Below the pieces are notes generated by a model that was not told the DNA's origin, searched no databases, and worked only from the letters and a program-made list of their open reading frames with translations. Below are positions 26,610 through 40,116 of a stretch of 64,000 nucleotides of DNA, one piece after another. The stretch lies in assembly GCF_963517015.1 (NCBI RefSeq), contig NZ_CAUQDV010000001.1, positions 936,001 through 1,000,000 of the forward strand, given 5' to 3'. The stretch is from an uncultured Devosia sp. Its GTDB lineage: Bacteria > Pseudomonadota > Alphaproteobacteria > Rhizobiales > Devosiaceae. The stretch's first letter is position 1, and every line of letters begins with the position of its first letter. Made by a program: the position numbers and the translations under genes.

Positions 26610-27596
26610 ATGACGGTTTTGGTTACTGGCGGCGCTGGCTATATCGGCAGCCATATGGTGTTGAACCTGACCGATGCGGGCGAAAAGGTCGTCGTGCTCG
26701 ACAATCTGGTCACCGGCTTCGATTGGGCCATCGACGGGCGCGCGACATTCGAAAGCGGCAACGCCGGCGATATCGAGCTGGTGCGTCGTCTGATCGACAA
26801 ACATGGCATTACCGAGATCGTGCATTTTGCCGGCTCGATCGTGGTGCCGGAATCGGTCAGTGACCCGCTGAAATACTATGCCAACAATACCGCGACCTCG
26901 CGCAATCTGATCGAGGCGGCGATCAAGGGTGGGGTAAAGCATTTCATCTTCTCGTCGACGGCGGCGGTCTATGGCATGACGGGGCTGGCGCCGGTGGTTG
27001 AGACCACGCCGCTCAATCCGATGTCGCCCTATGGCCGATCCAAGCTGATGACCGAGTGGATGCTGGAGGATGTCGCGGCGGCCCATGACATGACCTATGG
27101 CGTGCTGCGCTATTTCAACGTGGCGGGTGCCGATCCGGGCAAGCGCAGCGGCCAGTCGACGCCGATGGCGACGCATCTGATCAAGGTGGCCTGCCAGGCA
27201 GCGCTCGGCCAGCGCGAGAAGATGGACATTTTTGGCACCGACTATGCGACGCCTGACGGCACCTGCGTGCGTGACTATATCCATGTGACCGACCTGATCG
27301 CGGCGCATGCGCTGCTCCTGAAGCATCTGCGCGGCGGTGGCGAGAGCACGACGCTCAACTGCGCTTATGGGCAGGGTTATTCGGTGCGGCAGGTGGTCGA
27401 GACGGTGCGGGCGGTGTCGGGCGTGAACTTCCGCGCCGACGAAGGTCCGCGTCGCGCCGGCGATCCGGATTCGATCACGGCAACGGGCGAGAAGGTGCGG
27501 AGCCTGCTCGGCTGGGTGCCGCAGCATGACGATCTCAACGAGATCGTCGAGACGGCCTATGCGTGGGAGCGTCACCTGATGACGCGCAATCGGTAG
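26610..27596 (+). CDS. galE: UDP-glucose 4-epimerase
   Basis: The 328-residue protein is an extended short-chain dehydrogenase of the GalE type. It has the NAD-binding GGAGYIGSH (residues 7-15), VVLDNLVTG, FAGSIVVPESVSDPLKYY, FSSTAAVYG, the catalytic Tyr and Lys in SPYGRSKLMTE, YFNVAGADP and CVRDYIHVTDL. It interconverts UDP-glucose and UDP-galactose for envelope polysaccharides. GAGGATAATTC precedes the ATG. Confidence 0.94.
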   Translation: MTVLVTGGAGYIGSHMVLNLTDAGEKVVVLDNLVTGFDWAIDGRATFESGNAGDIELVRRLIDKHGITEIVHFAGSIVVPESVSDPLKYYANNTATSRNLIEAAIKGGVKHFIFSSTAAVYGMTGLAPVVETTPLNPMSPYGRSKLMTEWMLEDVAAAHDMTYGVLRYFNVAGADPGKRSGQSTPMATHLIKVACQAALGQREKMDIFGTDYATPDGTCVRDYIHVTDLIAAHALLLKHLRGGGESTTLNCAYGQGYSVRQVVETVRAVSGVNFRADEGPRRAGDPDSITATGEKVRSLLGWVPQHDDLNEIVETAYAWERHLMTRNR

Positions 27597-27620
27597 TTTC
27601 GGCCATTGGACTGCCCACAT

Positions 27621-27752
27621 TCTCGATGTCATCCCGGCCTTGAGCCGGGATCCATCCTGAGATGGATGAACTTATGTAGAGCGCCATCGGGCCACCTTGC
27701 GGCCGTGGATTGATATCGAGATGGGCCCCGGCTCAAGGCCGGGGTGACATCG
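27621..27752. repeat. Family C palindrome, copy C5
   Basis: GATGTCATCCCGGCCTTGAGC and the complementary CTCAAGGCCGGGGTGACATCG bound 132 bases between galE and the transglycosylase gene. Confidence 0.85.
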
Positions 27753-27777
27753 CGTTTGTGGGGCCTGAGGAGAGCAT

Positions 27778-28971
27778 ATGCGCATCGTTGTCTTGCTAGC
27801 CCTGCTATTCGCGACACCCGCCTTCGCGCAGCCGGTGGAGAGCTTTGAGAGCTTTATCGGCAGTTTCCGGGCCAAGGCGCTGGCGAGTGGGGTGAGTGCC
27901 GGGGTCTATGATGCGGTGGTGGTTGGGCTGACGCCTGACCCACGCGTGCCGGACCTCGTCACCACGCAGCCCGAATTCACCACGCCGATGTGGGACTATA
28001 TCGAGGGACGGGTGACCGCGGGGCGGATCGAGCGCGGCAAGGCGGCGATAGCGCGCAACCAGGCGCTGTTTGCGGCGGTGGGGCAGCAATATGGGGTCGA
28101 TCCCTATCTGCTGGGCGCGATCTGGGGCATGGAGACCGACTATGGTGCGGTGCTGGGCAATGACGGCCTGATCCGGCCGATCGTGCGCAGCCTCGCCACA
28201 CTCGTGCATCAGCGGCGGACGCGGCTGGTGGAGGATGAGGCCGACCTGATCGCGGCGCTTCTGCTGGTGCAGCGGGACGGCGTGGAGCCAGTGGGCTCTT
28301 GGGCCGGGGCGATCGGGCACCTGCAGGTCAATCCGAGCAATGTGGTGGCGCATGGCACGGATGGCGATGGAGATGGAAGGGTGGACCTCCATGCTTCGCT
28401 GGCCGATGCCCTGGCGACATCGGCAAAATTCCTGCGTGAGCTCGGCTATCAGCCGGGGGTGGACTGGGGCATGGAAGTGGTCGTGCCCGAGGGGTTCGAT
28501 TATCTGCTGGCGACGCGGACCGAGCTGAAGCCGGTGTCGTTCTTTGCCGAACGCGGCATCACGCGGGTGGCAGGGCGGCAGTTTGCCGATCCGAACCTCC
28601 CGGTTTTCCTCTATGTGCCGGCGGGCAAGGATGGGCCAAAATTCCTGATGACCGGGAATTACCTGGTGCTGAAGGGCTATAATTTCTCCGACAGTTACGC
28701 GATGAGCGTGGCGCATATGGCGGACCGGCTGAAGGGCGGCGGCAGCTATGTCGATGACTGGCCGCGCAACACCGCCTTTCCCAATCTGGCGCAGCGACAG
28801 GCGATCCAGCAGGCGCTGTTGCAACTGGGCTTTTACCAGGGCGCGGTGGATGGGCGGCTGGGGCCGATCAGCCAGGAGGCCTATGCGAAATTCCAGGCGG
28901 CGCGGGGCGAGGTGGCCGATGGGTTCATCACCCGGGCCAGTTATGAAGCACTGGCCGGTGCCACACGGTAA
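27778..28971 (+). CDS. MltB-type lytic murein transglycosylase with peptidoglycan-binding domain
   Basis: The 397-residue protein has a 17-residue signal peptide (MRIVVLLALLFATPAFA). The MltB-family catalytic domain has the active-site glutamate in GAIWGMETDYG (about residue 121) and GHLQVNPSNVV. A C-terminal peptidoglycan-binding domain follows (LAQRQAIQQALLQLGFYQGAVDGRLG). It cleaves the glycan strands of murein to anhydro-muropeptides in the periplasm. No lipobox is present, so it is soluble. TGAGGAG precedes the ATG. Confidence 0.93.
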   Translation: MRIVVLLALLFATPAFAQPVESFESFIGSFRAKALASGVSAGVYDAVVVGLTPDPRVPDLVTTQPEFTTPMWDYIEGRVTAGRIERGKAAIARNQALFAAVGQQYGVDPYLLGAIWGMETDYGAVLGNDGLIRPIVRSLATLVHQRRTRLVEDEADLIAALLLVQRDGVEPVGSWAGAIGHLQVNPSNVVAHGTDGDGDGRVDLHASLADALATSAKFLRELGYQPGVDWGMEVVVPEGFDYLLATRTELKPVSFFAERGITRVAGRQFADPNLPVFLYVPAGKDGPKFLMTGNYLVLKGYNFSDSYAMSVAHMADRLKGGGSYVDDWPRNTAFPNLAQRQAIQQALLQLGFYQGAVDGRLGPISQEAYAKFQAARGEVADGFITRASYEALAGATR

Positions 28972-29041
28972 GATGATGGCGGGCGTGATCGCTTTGTTAA
29001 AGGGCGCTTGCTAGAAATCGGCCAGATCGGGCGCAAAGAGC

Positions 29042-30199
29042 ATGATGCGATATGTAGCGGCATTGCTGGTGGGATTGCTTGTCGTCACCGACATGGCGCC
29101 GGTGTTTGCGCAGGATTCCGTGCTGGTCGCGCAGCAGCAAAGGCGGCGGACGCTGTTCGACCTGCTGTTTGGCGACGAGCCGCAGCAGCAGGCGCCGGTG
29201 CAGCAGCAGCCGCGTCGGACGCAGGCGGCGCCCGCGCCAACGGCGGCCTTGCCGCCCCCCAAGCCACAGGTGGAAAAGGCGCTGGATGCAACGCGGCTGG
29301 CCGTGTTTGGCGACAGCCTTGCCATCGATCTCAGCCGGGCGCTGGAGCGCTTCTACGCCGAGGACCCGAACCTGGTGGTAATCAATCAGGGCGTGGGCAA
29401 TTCGGGCTTTGTACGCGACGACTATTTCAACTGGGACCAGGCGGTCGGCGAGCAGATTGCGGCGGATAGTTTCGATCTGGCGGTGGTGATCATCGGGGTC
29501 AATGACCGGCAGGATATAAGGGTCAACGGGACCAATTATGCGCCGCTGACCGAGGGCTGGACAGCGGCCTATCAGGCGCGGATTGCCGACTTCCTCGGCC
29601 AGTTGCGTGCGGCGCGCAAGCCGGTGATCTGGATTGGCCTGCCACCGATGTCGAAGACCGAATATTCGGCGGCGATCAGCCAGATCAGCAATATCCAGCG
29701 GCTGGCGAGCTTTTCGGGCGGTGCGGAATTTCTCGATATCTATGAGCGGTTTCTGGGCGAGGACGGGAAATATTCGTCGAGCGGGCCGGATGTGAACGGG
29801 CAGACGGCGCAGATGCGCAAGGATGACGGCATCCATTTCTCTGCAGCCGGTTCGGACAAGCTGGCCTTCTATATCAGCCAGAGCATTGCGAGCTTTTATC
29901 GCGGGGGAAGCGTCACCATGGCGGTGGCCGATCCGCTGCTGGGCACGGATGGTGCGGCCATGTTGCGGCCGCCTTATCAGGGTCTGGGGCAGGTGCGGCT
30001 GCTGGAAGTGGCGGGGGCGGTGATCCCGATCAGCCGGGTGCCGGCGCGAGCGAGCGAGCTGGTCACGGCGAGCAGCGTACCGATCGTGGCGCCGCCATTC
30101 ACGCTGGAACAGCTGATGACGGCGCCGGTGGGGCGGGTGGATGATTTTGGCGTCGGCGTGGATCCGGCTGCCGATGGGATCAATCCGGGGCAGCAGTAA
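29042..30199 (+). CDS. Exported SGNH/GDSL hydrolase-like protein (DUF459 type)
   Basis: The 385-residue protein has a signal peptide (about residues 1-23) and a glutamine/proline-rich linker (about 32-76). The SGNH-fold domain has AVFGDSLAIDLSRAL (catalytic Ser), VINQGVGNSG, VVIIGVNDRQD and KDDGIHFSAAG (catalytic Asp/His). The DUF459 group is thought to contain acyl-transferring or de-acylating enzymes acting on periplasmic glycans, but the substrate is unknown. It follows the transglycosylase gene by 70 bases in the same direction, which is consistent with a cell-wall role. Confidence 0.8.
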   Translation: MMRYVAALLVGLLVVTDMAPVFAQDSVLVAQQQRRRTLFDLLFGDEPQQQAPVQQQPRRTQAAPAPTAALPPPKPQVEKALDATRLAVFGDSLAIDLSRALERFYAEDPNLVVINQGVGNSGFVRDDYFNWDQAVGEQIAADSFDLAVVIIGVNDRQDIRVNGTNYAPLTEGWTAAYQARIADFLGQLRAARKPVIWIGLPPMSKTEYSAAISQISNIQRLASFSGGAEFLDIYERFLGEDGKYSSSGPDVNGQTAQMRKDDGIHFSAAGSDKLAFYISQSIASFYRGGSVTMAVADPLLGTDGAAMLRPPYQGLGQVRLLEVAGAVIPISRVPARASELVTASSVPIVAPPFTLEQLMTAPVGRVDDFGVGVDPAADGINPGQQ

Positions 30200-30200
30200 G

Positions 30201-30260
30201 CCCCCTCATCCGTCTCGGCTGCGCCGAGCCACCTTCTCCCGCGAGGGGAGAAGGTTGATC
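30201..30260. repeat. Family E palindrome, copy E2
   Basis: CCCCCTCATCCGTCTCGGC-TGCGCCGAGCC-ACCTTCTCCC and the closing GCGAGGGGAGAAGGTTG form the common CCTCATCCG...GGGAGAAGG intergenic palindrome. It lies between the convergent SGNH hydrolase and hpt genes. Confidence 0.75.
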
Positions 30261-30285
30261 CGGTAAGTGGGGCTTCTACCTGGGT

Positions 30286-30825
30286 CTATTCGGTGAATCG
30301 CACCGCGCCGATGTGGGGCAGGTTGCGGTTGCGCTGGCCGTAGTCGATGCCGTAGCCAACGACGAATTTGTCGGGAATGTCGAAGCCGATCCATTTGGCG
30401 TTGACGTCGGTCTCGCGGCGGCTCTGCTTGTTGAGCAGGGCGCAGACTTCCATGCGCGCGGGATGGCGGGTCTCGAGGATTTCGAGAACGTGTTTCAGCG
30501 TATAGCCGGTGTCGACAATGTCTTCGACGACGAGGACGTCGCGGCCGGCGATCTCACCACGCAAGTCCTTGAGGATACGCACTTCCCTGGAGGATTCCAT
30601 GGCATTGCCATAGGAGGAGGCTTCGAGGAAATCGACTTCGACAGGGAGGTCGAGCTCACGCACCAGGTCGGCGATGAAGATGAAAGAGCCGCGCAAGAGG
30701 CCGACGACGACGAGCTTGTCGGTATCGGCGTAGTGCGTGGAAATCTCTTTTGCCAGGGCCTCGACGCGGGCGGCGATGGCTTTGGCGGAGATCAGTTCAT
30801 CGACGATATAGGGCTTCTGGGTCAT
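30286..30825 (-). CDS. hpt: Hypoxanthine phosphoribosyltransferase
   Basis: The 179-residue protein is a purine-salvage phosphoribosyltransferase. It has [27 protein letters not shown], the PRPP-binding [14 protein letters not shown], and the C-terminal [20 protein letters not shown]. It converts hypoxanthine or guanine to IMP or GMP in the cytoplasm. It is a single gene between palindromes. Confidence 0.94.
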   Translation of the reverse strand: MTQKPYIVDELISAKAIAARVEALAKEISTHYADTDKLVVVGLLRGSFIFIADLVRELDLPVEVDFLEASSYGNAMESSREVRILKDLRGEIAGRDVLVVEDIVDTGYTLKHVLEILETRHPARMEVCALLNKQSRRETDVNAKWIGFDIPDKFVVGYGIDYGQRNRNLPHIGAVRFTE

Positions 30826-30923
30826 GTATCACCACATTCGATCCGGGACAGCAGATCGGGTGAATGCGTTAGCAGACTGTTAGCGTTGAGGGTAGCAGAT
30901 ACGGCGAAGGCGATAATTTGCCG

Positions 30924-30972
30924 GGTACCCCCACCTATCCTCCCCCTGATAGGGGGAGGGACAGATCGAGTA
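30924..30972. repeat. Family D palindrome, copy D1
   Basis: GGTACCCCCACCTATCCTCC followed by the stem TCCCCCTGATAGGGGGA and GGGACAGATC. Six copies of this TCCCCCT-GAT-AGGGGGA unit occur in the window. This one lies between hpt and gltD. Confidence 0.85.
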
Positions 30973-30978
30973 TGGGGA

Positions 30979-32406
30979 CTACCTCGGCAGGTCCGTCTTG
31001 CCCATCAGGTCGAAGTCGATGGAGCGGGCGGCCTGGCGGCCTTCGCGGATGGCCCAGACGACGAGGGACTGGCCGCGGCGCATGTCGCCGGCGGCGTAGA
31101 CGCCCGGGACGGTGGTCTTGTAGCTCATGGTGTCGGCAAAGAGATTGCCGCGCTTGTCGAGCTGGCCGCCGAGCTGTTCGAGCATGCCTTCATAGACCGG
31201 CGAAGCGAAGCCGATGGCGAGGAGGACGAGGTCCGCCTTGATGATGAATTCGGTGCCGGGGATGGGCTGGCGCTTGCGATCGACGCGGGCGCATTCGACG
31301 CCGGTGACCTGGCCCTTGGCATTGCCGATGATCTTCATCGTGCCGGCGGCAAATTCGCGGATGGCGCCTTCGGCCTGGGAGGACGAGGTGCGCATCTTGA
31401 CCGCCCAGTTGGGCCAGTTGGTCAGCTTGTTTTCCAGCTCGGGCGGCATGGGGCGAACGTCGAGCTGGGTGACGGCAATGGCGCCCTGGCGGAAGCTGGT
31501 GCCGACGCAGTCCGACGCCGTGTCGCCACCACCGACGACGACGACATGCTTGCCGGCGGCGGTGAGTTGCACCTGCTCGGATACGTCCTCGCCGCCGAGG
31601 CGACGGTTCTGCTGTACCAGGAAGGGCATGGCGTAGTGCACGCCATTGAGTTCAGTGCCTTCACTGTCGACATCGCGCGGCTTTTCCGAACCGCCGCAGA
31701 GCAGGACGGCGTCGTGCTTGCCCTGGAGGTCGGAGAGCGGCGTGGTGACGCCGACATTGACACCATAGTGGAAGGTGACGCCTTCGGCGGTCATCTGCTC
31801 GACGCGGAAGTCGATATGGTCCTTCTCCATCTTGAAGTCGGGAATGCCGTAGCGCATCAGGCCGCCGGCCTTGGGCTCGCGTTCATAGAGATGGACATCG
31901 TGGCCGGCGCGGGCCAGCTGCTGGGCCGCAGCCATGCCGGCAGGGCCGGAGCCGACGATGCCGACGGACTTGCCGGTTTTGGCGGCAGCGATCTGCGGCT
32001 TGATCCAGCCATTCTTGATTGCACGGTCGGCGATGGCCTGTTCGACGGTCTTGATGGCGACCGGCGTGTCCTCAAGGTTGAGGGTACAGGCTTCCTCGCA
32101 GGGCGCGGGGCAGATGCGGCCGGTAAACTCGGGGAAGTTGTTGGTGGTGTGGAGGTTGCGGGCAGCCTCTTCCCAGTCGCCGTTGTAGACGAGGTCGTTC
32201 CAATCCGGGATCTGGTTGTGAACGGGGCAGCCGGTATCGCCATGGCAGAAGGGAATGCCGCAATCCATGCAGCGCGCTGCCTGGTCGACGATGCGCCCTT
32301 CGGACATTGGAATGGTGAATTCGCCGAAATGGCGGATACGGTCGGAGGCCGGCTCGTAGCGGGGCTCTTCGCGTTCGATCTCGAGAAAGCCGGTTACCTT
32401 ACCCAT
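30979..32406 (-). CDS. gltD: Glutamate synthase (NADPH) small subunit
   Basis: The 475-residue protein is the beta subunit of NADPH-GOGAT. The N-terminal cysteine clusters ([20 protein letters not shown] and CPAPCEEAC) bind 4Fe-4S centres. They are followed by the FAD-binding GSGPAGMAA and the NADPH-binding [11 protein letters not shown]. It passes electrons from NADPH to GltB for glutamate synthesis. The ATG at 32406 has GGGGAG upstream and lies inside the end of the GST gene (eight-base overlap), so translation is coupled. Confidence 0.94.
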   Translation of the reverse strand: MGKVTGFLEIEREEPRYEPASDRIRHFGEFTIPMSEGRIVDQAARCMDCGIPFCHGDTGCPVHNQIPDWNDLVYNGDWEEAARNLHTTNNFPEFTGRICPAPCEEACTLNLEDTPVAIKTVEQAIADRAIKNGWIKPQIAAAKTGKSVGIVGSGPAGMAAAQQLARAGHDVHLYEREPKAGGLMRYGIPDFKMEKDHIDFRVEQMTAEGVTFHYGVNVGVTTPLSDLQGKHDAVLLCGGSEKPRDVDSEGTELNGVHYAMPFLVQQNRRLGGEDVSEQVQLTAAGKHVVVVGGGDTASDCVGTSFRQGAIAVTQLDVRPMPPELENKLTNWPNWAVKMRTSSSQAEGAIREFAAGTMKIIGNAKGQVTGVECARVDRKRQPIPGTEFIIKADLVLLAIGFASPVYEGMLEQLGGQLDKRGNLFADTMSYKTTVPGVYAAGDMRRGQSLVVWAIREGRQAARSIDFDLMGKTDLPR

Positions 32407-33018
32407 GCGCTTGCTCCCCATATTCCGCCGTGAAGGCGGGTAGTCCAAGTTCTTGTTCGCAGGCGGCAATCCAGCGCAATAGCTGTGGCCGCCCATTGAG
32501 ATCGAATCCGCCCTGCGGCGCCTGGCGCGTATAGGCCAGCAGCGCGATATCGGCCACGGTCATGGTTTCGCCGGCGAGGAATTTCTGGCCCTTGAGAGCC
32601 TGTTCCATCCGGTCGAGTGCCTTATTGCCACGCGCGACGAGGGCCGGGTCGAGATCGGCCACGGCGACGCCATCATAGGTCACCTGGGCGCGGGCCACGG
32701 CGACGGTGGGCTCATGGCTATACTGTTCCCAGAACAGCCACTCGTCCACCTTGGCTGCCGCATAGGCGTCCTCGGGCATGAAGCGGCTACCCCGCGCCAG
32801 ATAGCGCAGGATGGCGTTGGACTGGGCCAGCGGCCGGCCGTCTTCCAGCACCACGACGGGCATCTGCCCGGCGGGATTGAGCGCGAGGAATTCGGCCGTC
32901 TGCGTCGCGCCGGAGCGCGAAGCGATTTCGTGCAGGACAAAGGTCTGGCCGGTGGCATCAGCGATATATTTCACCTTGAGGACGTTGCCGGACCCAAGGT
33001 TGCCATAGAGCTGGAAAC

Positions 33019-33022
<4 letters not shown>
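32399..33022 (-). CDS. Glutathione S-transferase family protein inserted between gltB and gltD
   Basis: The 207-residue protein has an N-terminal thioredoxin-like GST domain ([51 protein letters not shown]) and a C-terminal helical GST domain with [12 protein letters not shown]. The Gln-Ser-Asn of the glutathione-binding motif is intact. It starts by an ATGA overlap with the gltB stop (33019-33022) and overlaps gltD by eight bases, so all three genes form one coupled operon. A GST in the middle of the GOGAT operon is not the usual arrangement, and its role there is unknown. Confidence 0.9.
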
Positions 33023-37767
<4,745 letters not shown>

Positions 37768-38226
37768 GATCATGTCCTCGCTTGTTGATCGCGCCTGTTG
37801 CCAGGCTTGGTTCGCTATGTCGTGTGCATCCTGAAAGTGCCGGTCGCCGGCCCGCTGGATGCAGTCTTGTCCTCTTGGGCGCATTCCTCGGGCGGGTCGT
37901 ACTACTACAGCACGGCTCGCATTGCCAAATGCATCCATTTTTGGAGAGTGGCGCTGCATCCAAATGGCCACTCGAAATCTTGGTTGTCTCTCAACCCCGC
38001 CTATCCGCTACCACCTATTCGAGATGGGACAGCCGGACCAGCGTGCGCGCTTGCGGCGGAGAGCCGGGCGACGCGTCAGATAGGACAGGCGTGCTGCCCT
38101 AACATCTGCACATTTGCATAATTCCAAACTGGGAGCAAGCGTCTTCGTCCCAATTTGGCCATGAAAAATAGGACTTCGCCGATTTTCCTATAGGAGACTG
38201 TAGGGTTCTCTCCCGATCTGGGACAG
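37768..38226. other. Non-coding stretch of about 460 bases upstream of gltB
   Basis: No convincing gene is seen here: short frames exist but lack family features and good starts. It should hold the gltB promoter. Two direct copies of TGCATCCA begin at 37930 and 37955 (25 bases apart), within a wider CCAAATGCATCCATTTTTGG imperfect palindrome. They may bind a regulator, but I cannot assign one. Confidence 0.4.
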
Positions 38227-38264
38227 AAAAAGCCGCGACATGCGGGGTTATAGCATGCCGCGGC
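38227..38264 (-). terminator. Terminator after dps
   Basis: On the minus strand GCCGCGGCATGC, a short loop and GCATGTCGCGGC are followed by TTTTT. It lies 20-60 bases after the dps stop. Confidence 0.85.
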
Positions 38265-38285
38265 CGGGAAACAGCCCGCTATTTC

Positions 38286-38759
38286 CTATTCGAGATGGGA
38301 TTTGATGAACCAGAGGTCCTTGTCGAGCTCGCGGGAAAAGGCGGTGAGAATATCGGCGGCGTCGGCATCACCGGCCTCGTCGGTGGCATCGATATCTTCG
38401 CGGACCTGATTGGCGAGAGAGGCAAAGCGGTCGGCGAGGGCGGCAAGGTGGTCGGGGACCTTGCGAATATCGGTGGGATAGGGGTCAAGCGTTGTGGCCT
38501 TGGCGACGACCTGGGAGGTGCCGAGGGCAATGCCGTCGAGCTGGGCCACGCGTTCGGCGATGATATCGACATGGGTATCGATGGCGGCGCGGATCGGATC
38601 GAGCATTTCATGCACGCCGATGAAATTGGGGCCCTTGAGGTTCCAATGCGCCTGCTTGGTGATCAGCGCGAGATCGATGGCGTCGGCGAGACGGGCATTG
38701 AGGATGTCGATGACGGTGGATTTGCCGTTGCCTTCGATGGCGATGGAGGGCGTTTTCAT
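38286..38759 (-). CDS. dps: Dps family DNA-protection / mini-ferritin protein
   Basis: The 157-residue protein has the Dps four-helix fold with the inter-subunit ferroxidase residues in KQAHWNLKGPNFIGVHEMLD and IDTHVDIIAERVAQLDG. It should form a dodecamer that stores iron and shields DNA in stationary phase or under oxidative stress. AAAGGA precedes the ATG and a strong terminator follows. It is a single-gene unit with a family D palindrome upstream. Confidence 0.94.
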   Translation of the reverse strand: MKTPSIAIEGNGKSTVIDILNARLADAIDLALITKQAHWNLKGPNFIGVHEMLDPIRAAIDTHVDIIAERVAQLDGIALGTSQVVAKATTLDPYPTDIRKVPDHLAALADRFASLANQVREDIDATDEAGDADAADILTAFSRELDKDLWFIKSHLE

Positions 38760-38853
38760 TGGGAAAGTCCTTTGGTTTCGTCTTGATTCAACTGGCGTAC
38801 TGGGACGGAGTTCCGCGGAGATGAAATTATGGTGCGGCAGTTTGCTTGAAGGT

Positions 38854-38980
38854 GGGTACCCCCACCTAACCTCCCCCTGATAGGGGGAGGGACAGATCGC
38901 GTTTGGGGCACCATCTGGCCAAATTCACCAGCCGGATCCCTCCTCCTATCAGGGGGAGGATAGGAGGGGGTATCCGACAA
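38854..38980. repeat. Family D double palindrome, copy D2
   Basis: A left unit (GGGTACCCCCACCTAACCTC, then TCCCCCTGATAGGGGGA) and a right unit in inverted orientation (TCCTCCTATCAGGGGGAGGA to GGGGGTATCC) enclose about 50 bases. Together they make a large composite inverted repeat between dps and the hsp20 gene. Confidence 0.85.
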
Positions 38981-39011
38981 AGAAAAAGGCGCAGTCCCGG
39001 TGGACTGCGCC
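38981..39011 (-). terminator. Terminator after the hsp20 gene
   Basis: On the minus strand the perfect 10-bp stem GGCGCAGTCC/GGACTGCGCC with a 4-base loop is followed by TTTTTCTTT. It ends about 28 bases after the hsp20 stop. Confidence 0.92.
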
Positions 39012-39038
39012 CCTCATCGTTACCGGGAAGGCTCTGGC

Positions 39039-39494
39039 TTAGTTTACAGAGTTATCCTCGATGGTCGGGGTGGTGCCGTTGATCTGGATGCTGCGCGGCT
39101 TCTTGCTTTCGGGCAGTTCGCGCTTCAGTTCCAGATGCAGCAGGCCGTTCTCGAGAGAGGCGCCCTGGACCTCGACATAGTCGGCCAGCTGGAAACGCAG
39201 CTCGAAGGCGCGTTCGGCAATGCCGCGATGGAGGAATTCACGGGCCTTGTCGGCAGAATCGGCGGACTTGGCACCCTTGACGACCAGGTTGTTTTCCTTG
39301 GTCTCGATGGCGATGTCGCCATTGGCAAAGCCGGCGACGGCGATCGAGATGCGGTAGGCGTCATCGCCGGTGCGCTCGATATTGTAGGGAGGATAGGTCT
39401 TGGCTTCCTGGCCCACGAGGGTGTCGAGGCGGTTGAAGACGCGGTCAAAACCGACGGTCGAACGATAGAAGGGGGAGAAATCGATGGTCTGCAT
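39039..39494 (-). CDS. Small heat-shock protein (Hsp20/IbpA family)
   Basis: The 151-residue protein has the rhizobial IbpA-type N-terminus (DFSPFYRSTVGFDRVF), an alpha-crystallin domain (YPPYNIERTGDDAYRISIAVAG, then FLHRGIAERAFELRFQLADYV) and a C-terminal IQI motif used in oligomerisation. It holds unfolding proteins under heat stress. I chose the ATG at 39494. The start lacks a strong free ribosome site, and the leader has a UUGCU/AAAGAA pairing reminiscent of a ROSE thermometer. Confidence 0.93.
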   Translation of the reverse strand: MQTIDFSPFYRSTVGFDRVFNRLDTLVGQEAKTYPPYNIERTGDDAYRISIAVAGFANGDIAIETKENNLVVKGAKSADSADKAREFLHRGIAERAFELRFQLADYVEVQGASLENGLLHLELKRELPESKKPRSIQINGTTPTIEDNSVN

Positions 39495-39620
39495 GTTCAC
39501 ATTCTTTCGATAAGCAACGTGGATGTCCCGGTGGTCTCGTTCAGGGCTCCCAGCATTAGGCGAGCGCTGCGTTTCCGAGGTCGGGGTTCCCGGCATGTCC
39601 GGCGAACGATTGAAATGTAG
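39495..39620 (-). promoter_or_regulatory. Candidate ROSE-like RNA thermometer in the hsp20 leader
   Basis: The last 35 leader bases contain TTGCTT, a short loop TATCG, and AAAGAA just before the start codon. ROSE elements of rhizobial hsp20 genes use a U(U/C)GCU strand to mask the ribosome site in just this position. Upstream, shorter GC-rich hairpins are possible. The call rests on position and motif only. Confidence 0.4.
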
Positions 39621-39659
39621 GTGCGGGTTTTGGGGGTTCAAGAGGTACAAGAGTCCTCG

Positions 39660-39705
39660 CGGATACCCCCACCTATCCTCCCCCTGATAGGGGGAGGGAC
39701 CGATC
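39660..39705. repeat. Family D palindrome, copy D3
   Basis: GGATACCCCCACCTATCCTC, then TCCCCCTGATAGGGGGA and GGGACCGATC, upstream of the hsp20 gene. Confidence 0.85.
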
Positions 39706-39739
39706 CAGTCTCGGGCTAGCTCAAACCAATTCTGAACCG

Positions 39740-39872
39740 AAAATGAACGTGCGAGTCCGGTTGAGTTCAGGCTCGCCGGACTAGAACACGGTCAATGCGG
39801 TTCATCACCCGCCCCCCGCATGGGCCGCATGTGAAGAAAACCGGTGTCTCTTAGCAGAGATGCCGGTTTTTC
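39740..39872 (+). ncRNA. Candidate small structured RNA with terminator
   Basis: This intergenic stretch has three stems in series. AGTCCGG/CCGGACT (39754-39760 with 39776-39782) is perfect. ATGCGG (39795-39800) can pair with either of two CCGCAT copies (39816-39821 or 39825-39830). A terminator-like hairpin AAAACCGG...CCGGTTTTT closes it at 39837-39872. A C-rich single strand (CCCGCCCCCC) lies between. No protein frame with a good start is seen. No promoter is clear, and I cannot place it in a known RNA family. Confidence 0.35.
39837..39872 (+). terminator. Rho-independent terminator
   Basis: AAAACCGGTGTCTC-TTAGCA-GAGATGCCGGTTTTT forms a long stem with one weak position, followed by a T-run. 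It is not placed after any recognised protein gene on this strand, which is why a small RNA is suspected upstream. Confidence 0.75.
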
Positions 39873-39873
39873 C

Positions 39874-40089
39874 TTTTGTACCGACCTTCACGGCGCTGCC
39901 GGCCTGCAAACGGCTTGCTTTTGTGCTTCCGGTGCTCACGTACAGAACGTACGCTCCGCCATAGCCCTGCGAGCGTAGCTCTCCGGGCGTTCTTCGCCTA
40001 AAAGTGTCCACCGGACACTTTTCGAGCGGCTCCGAACTCTCAAAGCCAGCCATTTTCGACTCGGCAGCCCCGCGAATCTCGGTACAAAA
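39874..40089 (+). repeat. Family A long hairpin element, copy A2, with a family B element nested inside
   Basis: The outer arms TTTTGTACCGACC...CGGCGCTGCCG (from 39874) and CGGCAGCCCCG...CGGTACAAAA (to 40089) pair over about 30 bases with few mismatches. The left core GCTTCCGGTGCTCACGTAC is intact. The right core is interrupted after GTACGCTCCGC by a family B unit with stem AAAAGTGTCC-ACC-GGACACTTTT (40000-40022), which extends the element to 216 bases. Confidence 0.8.
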
Positions 40090-40116
40090 ATCGCGCCCAT
40101 TTCAGAGAGGCCGAAG

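Noticed and set aside
37798..38121. Short plus-strand frames (about 107 codons) upstream of gltB
   Set aside because: They have no recognisable domain and a poor start context, and two frames are equally open, as expected by chance in GC-rich DNA.
38854..38980. Possible CRISPR array, because of regularly repeated palindromes
   Set aside because: The units are few, inverted rather than direct, and spaced irregularly across the window, with no cas genes.
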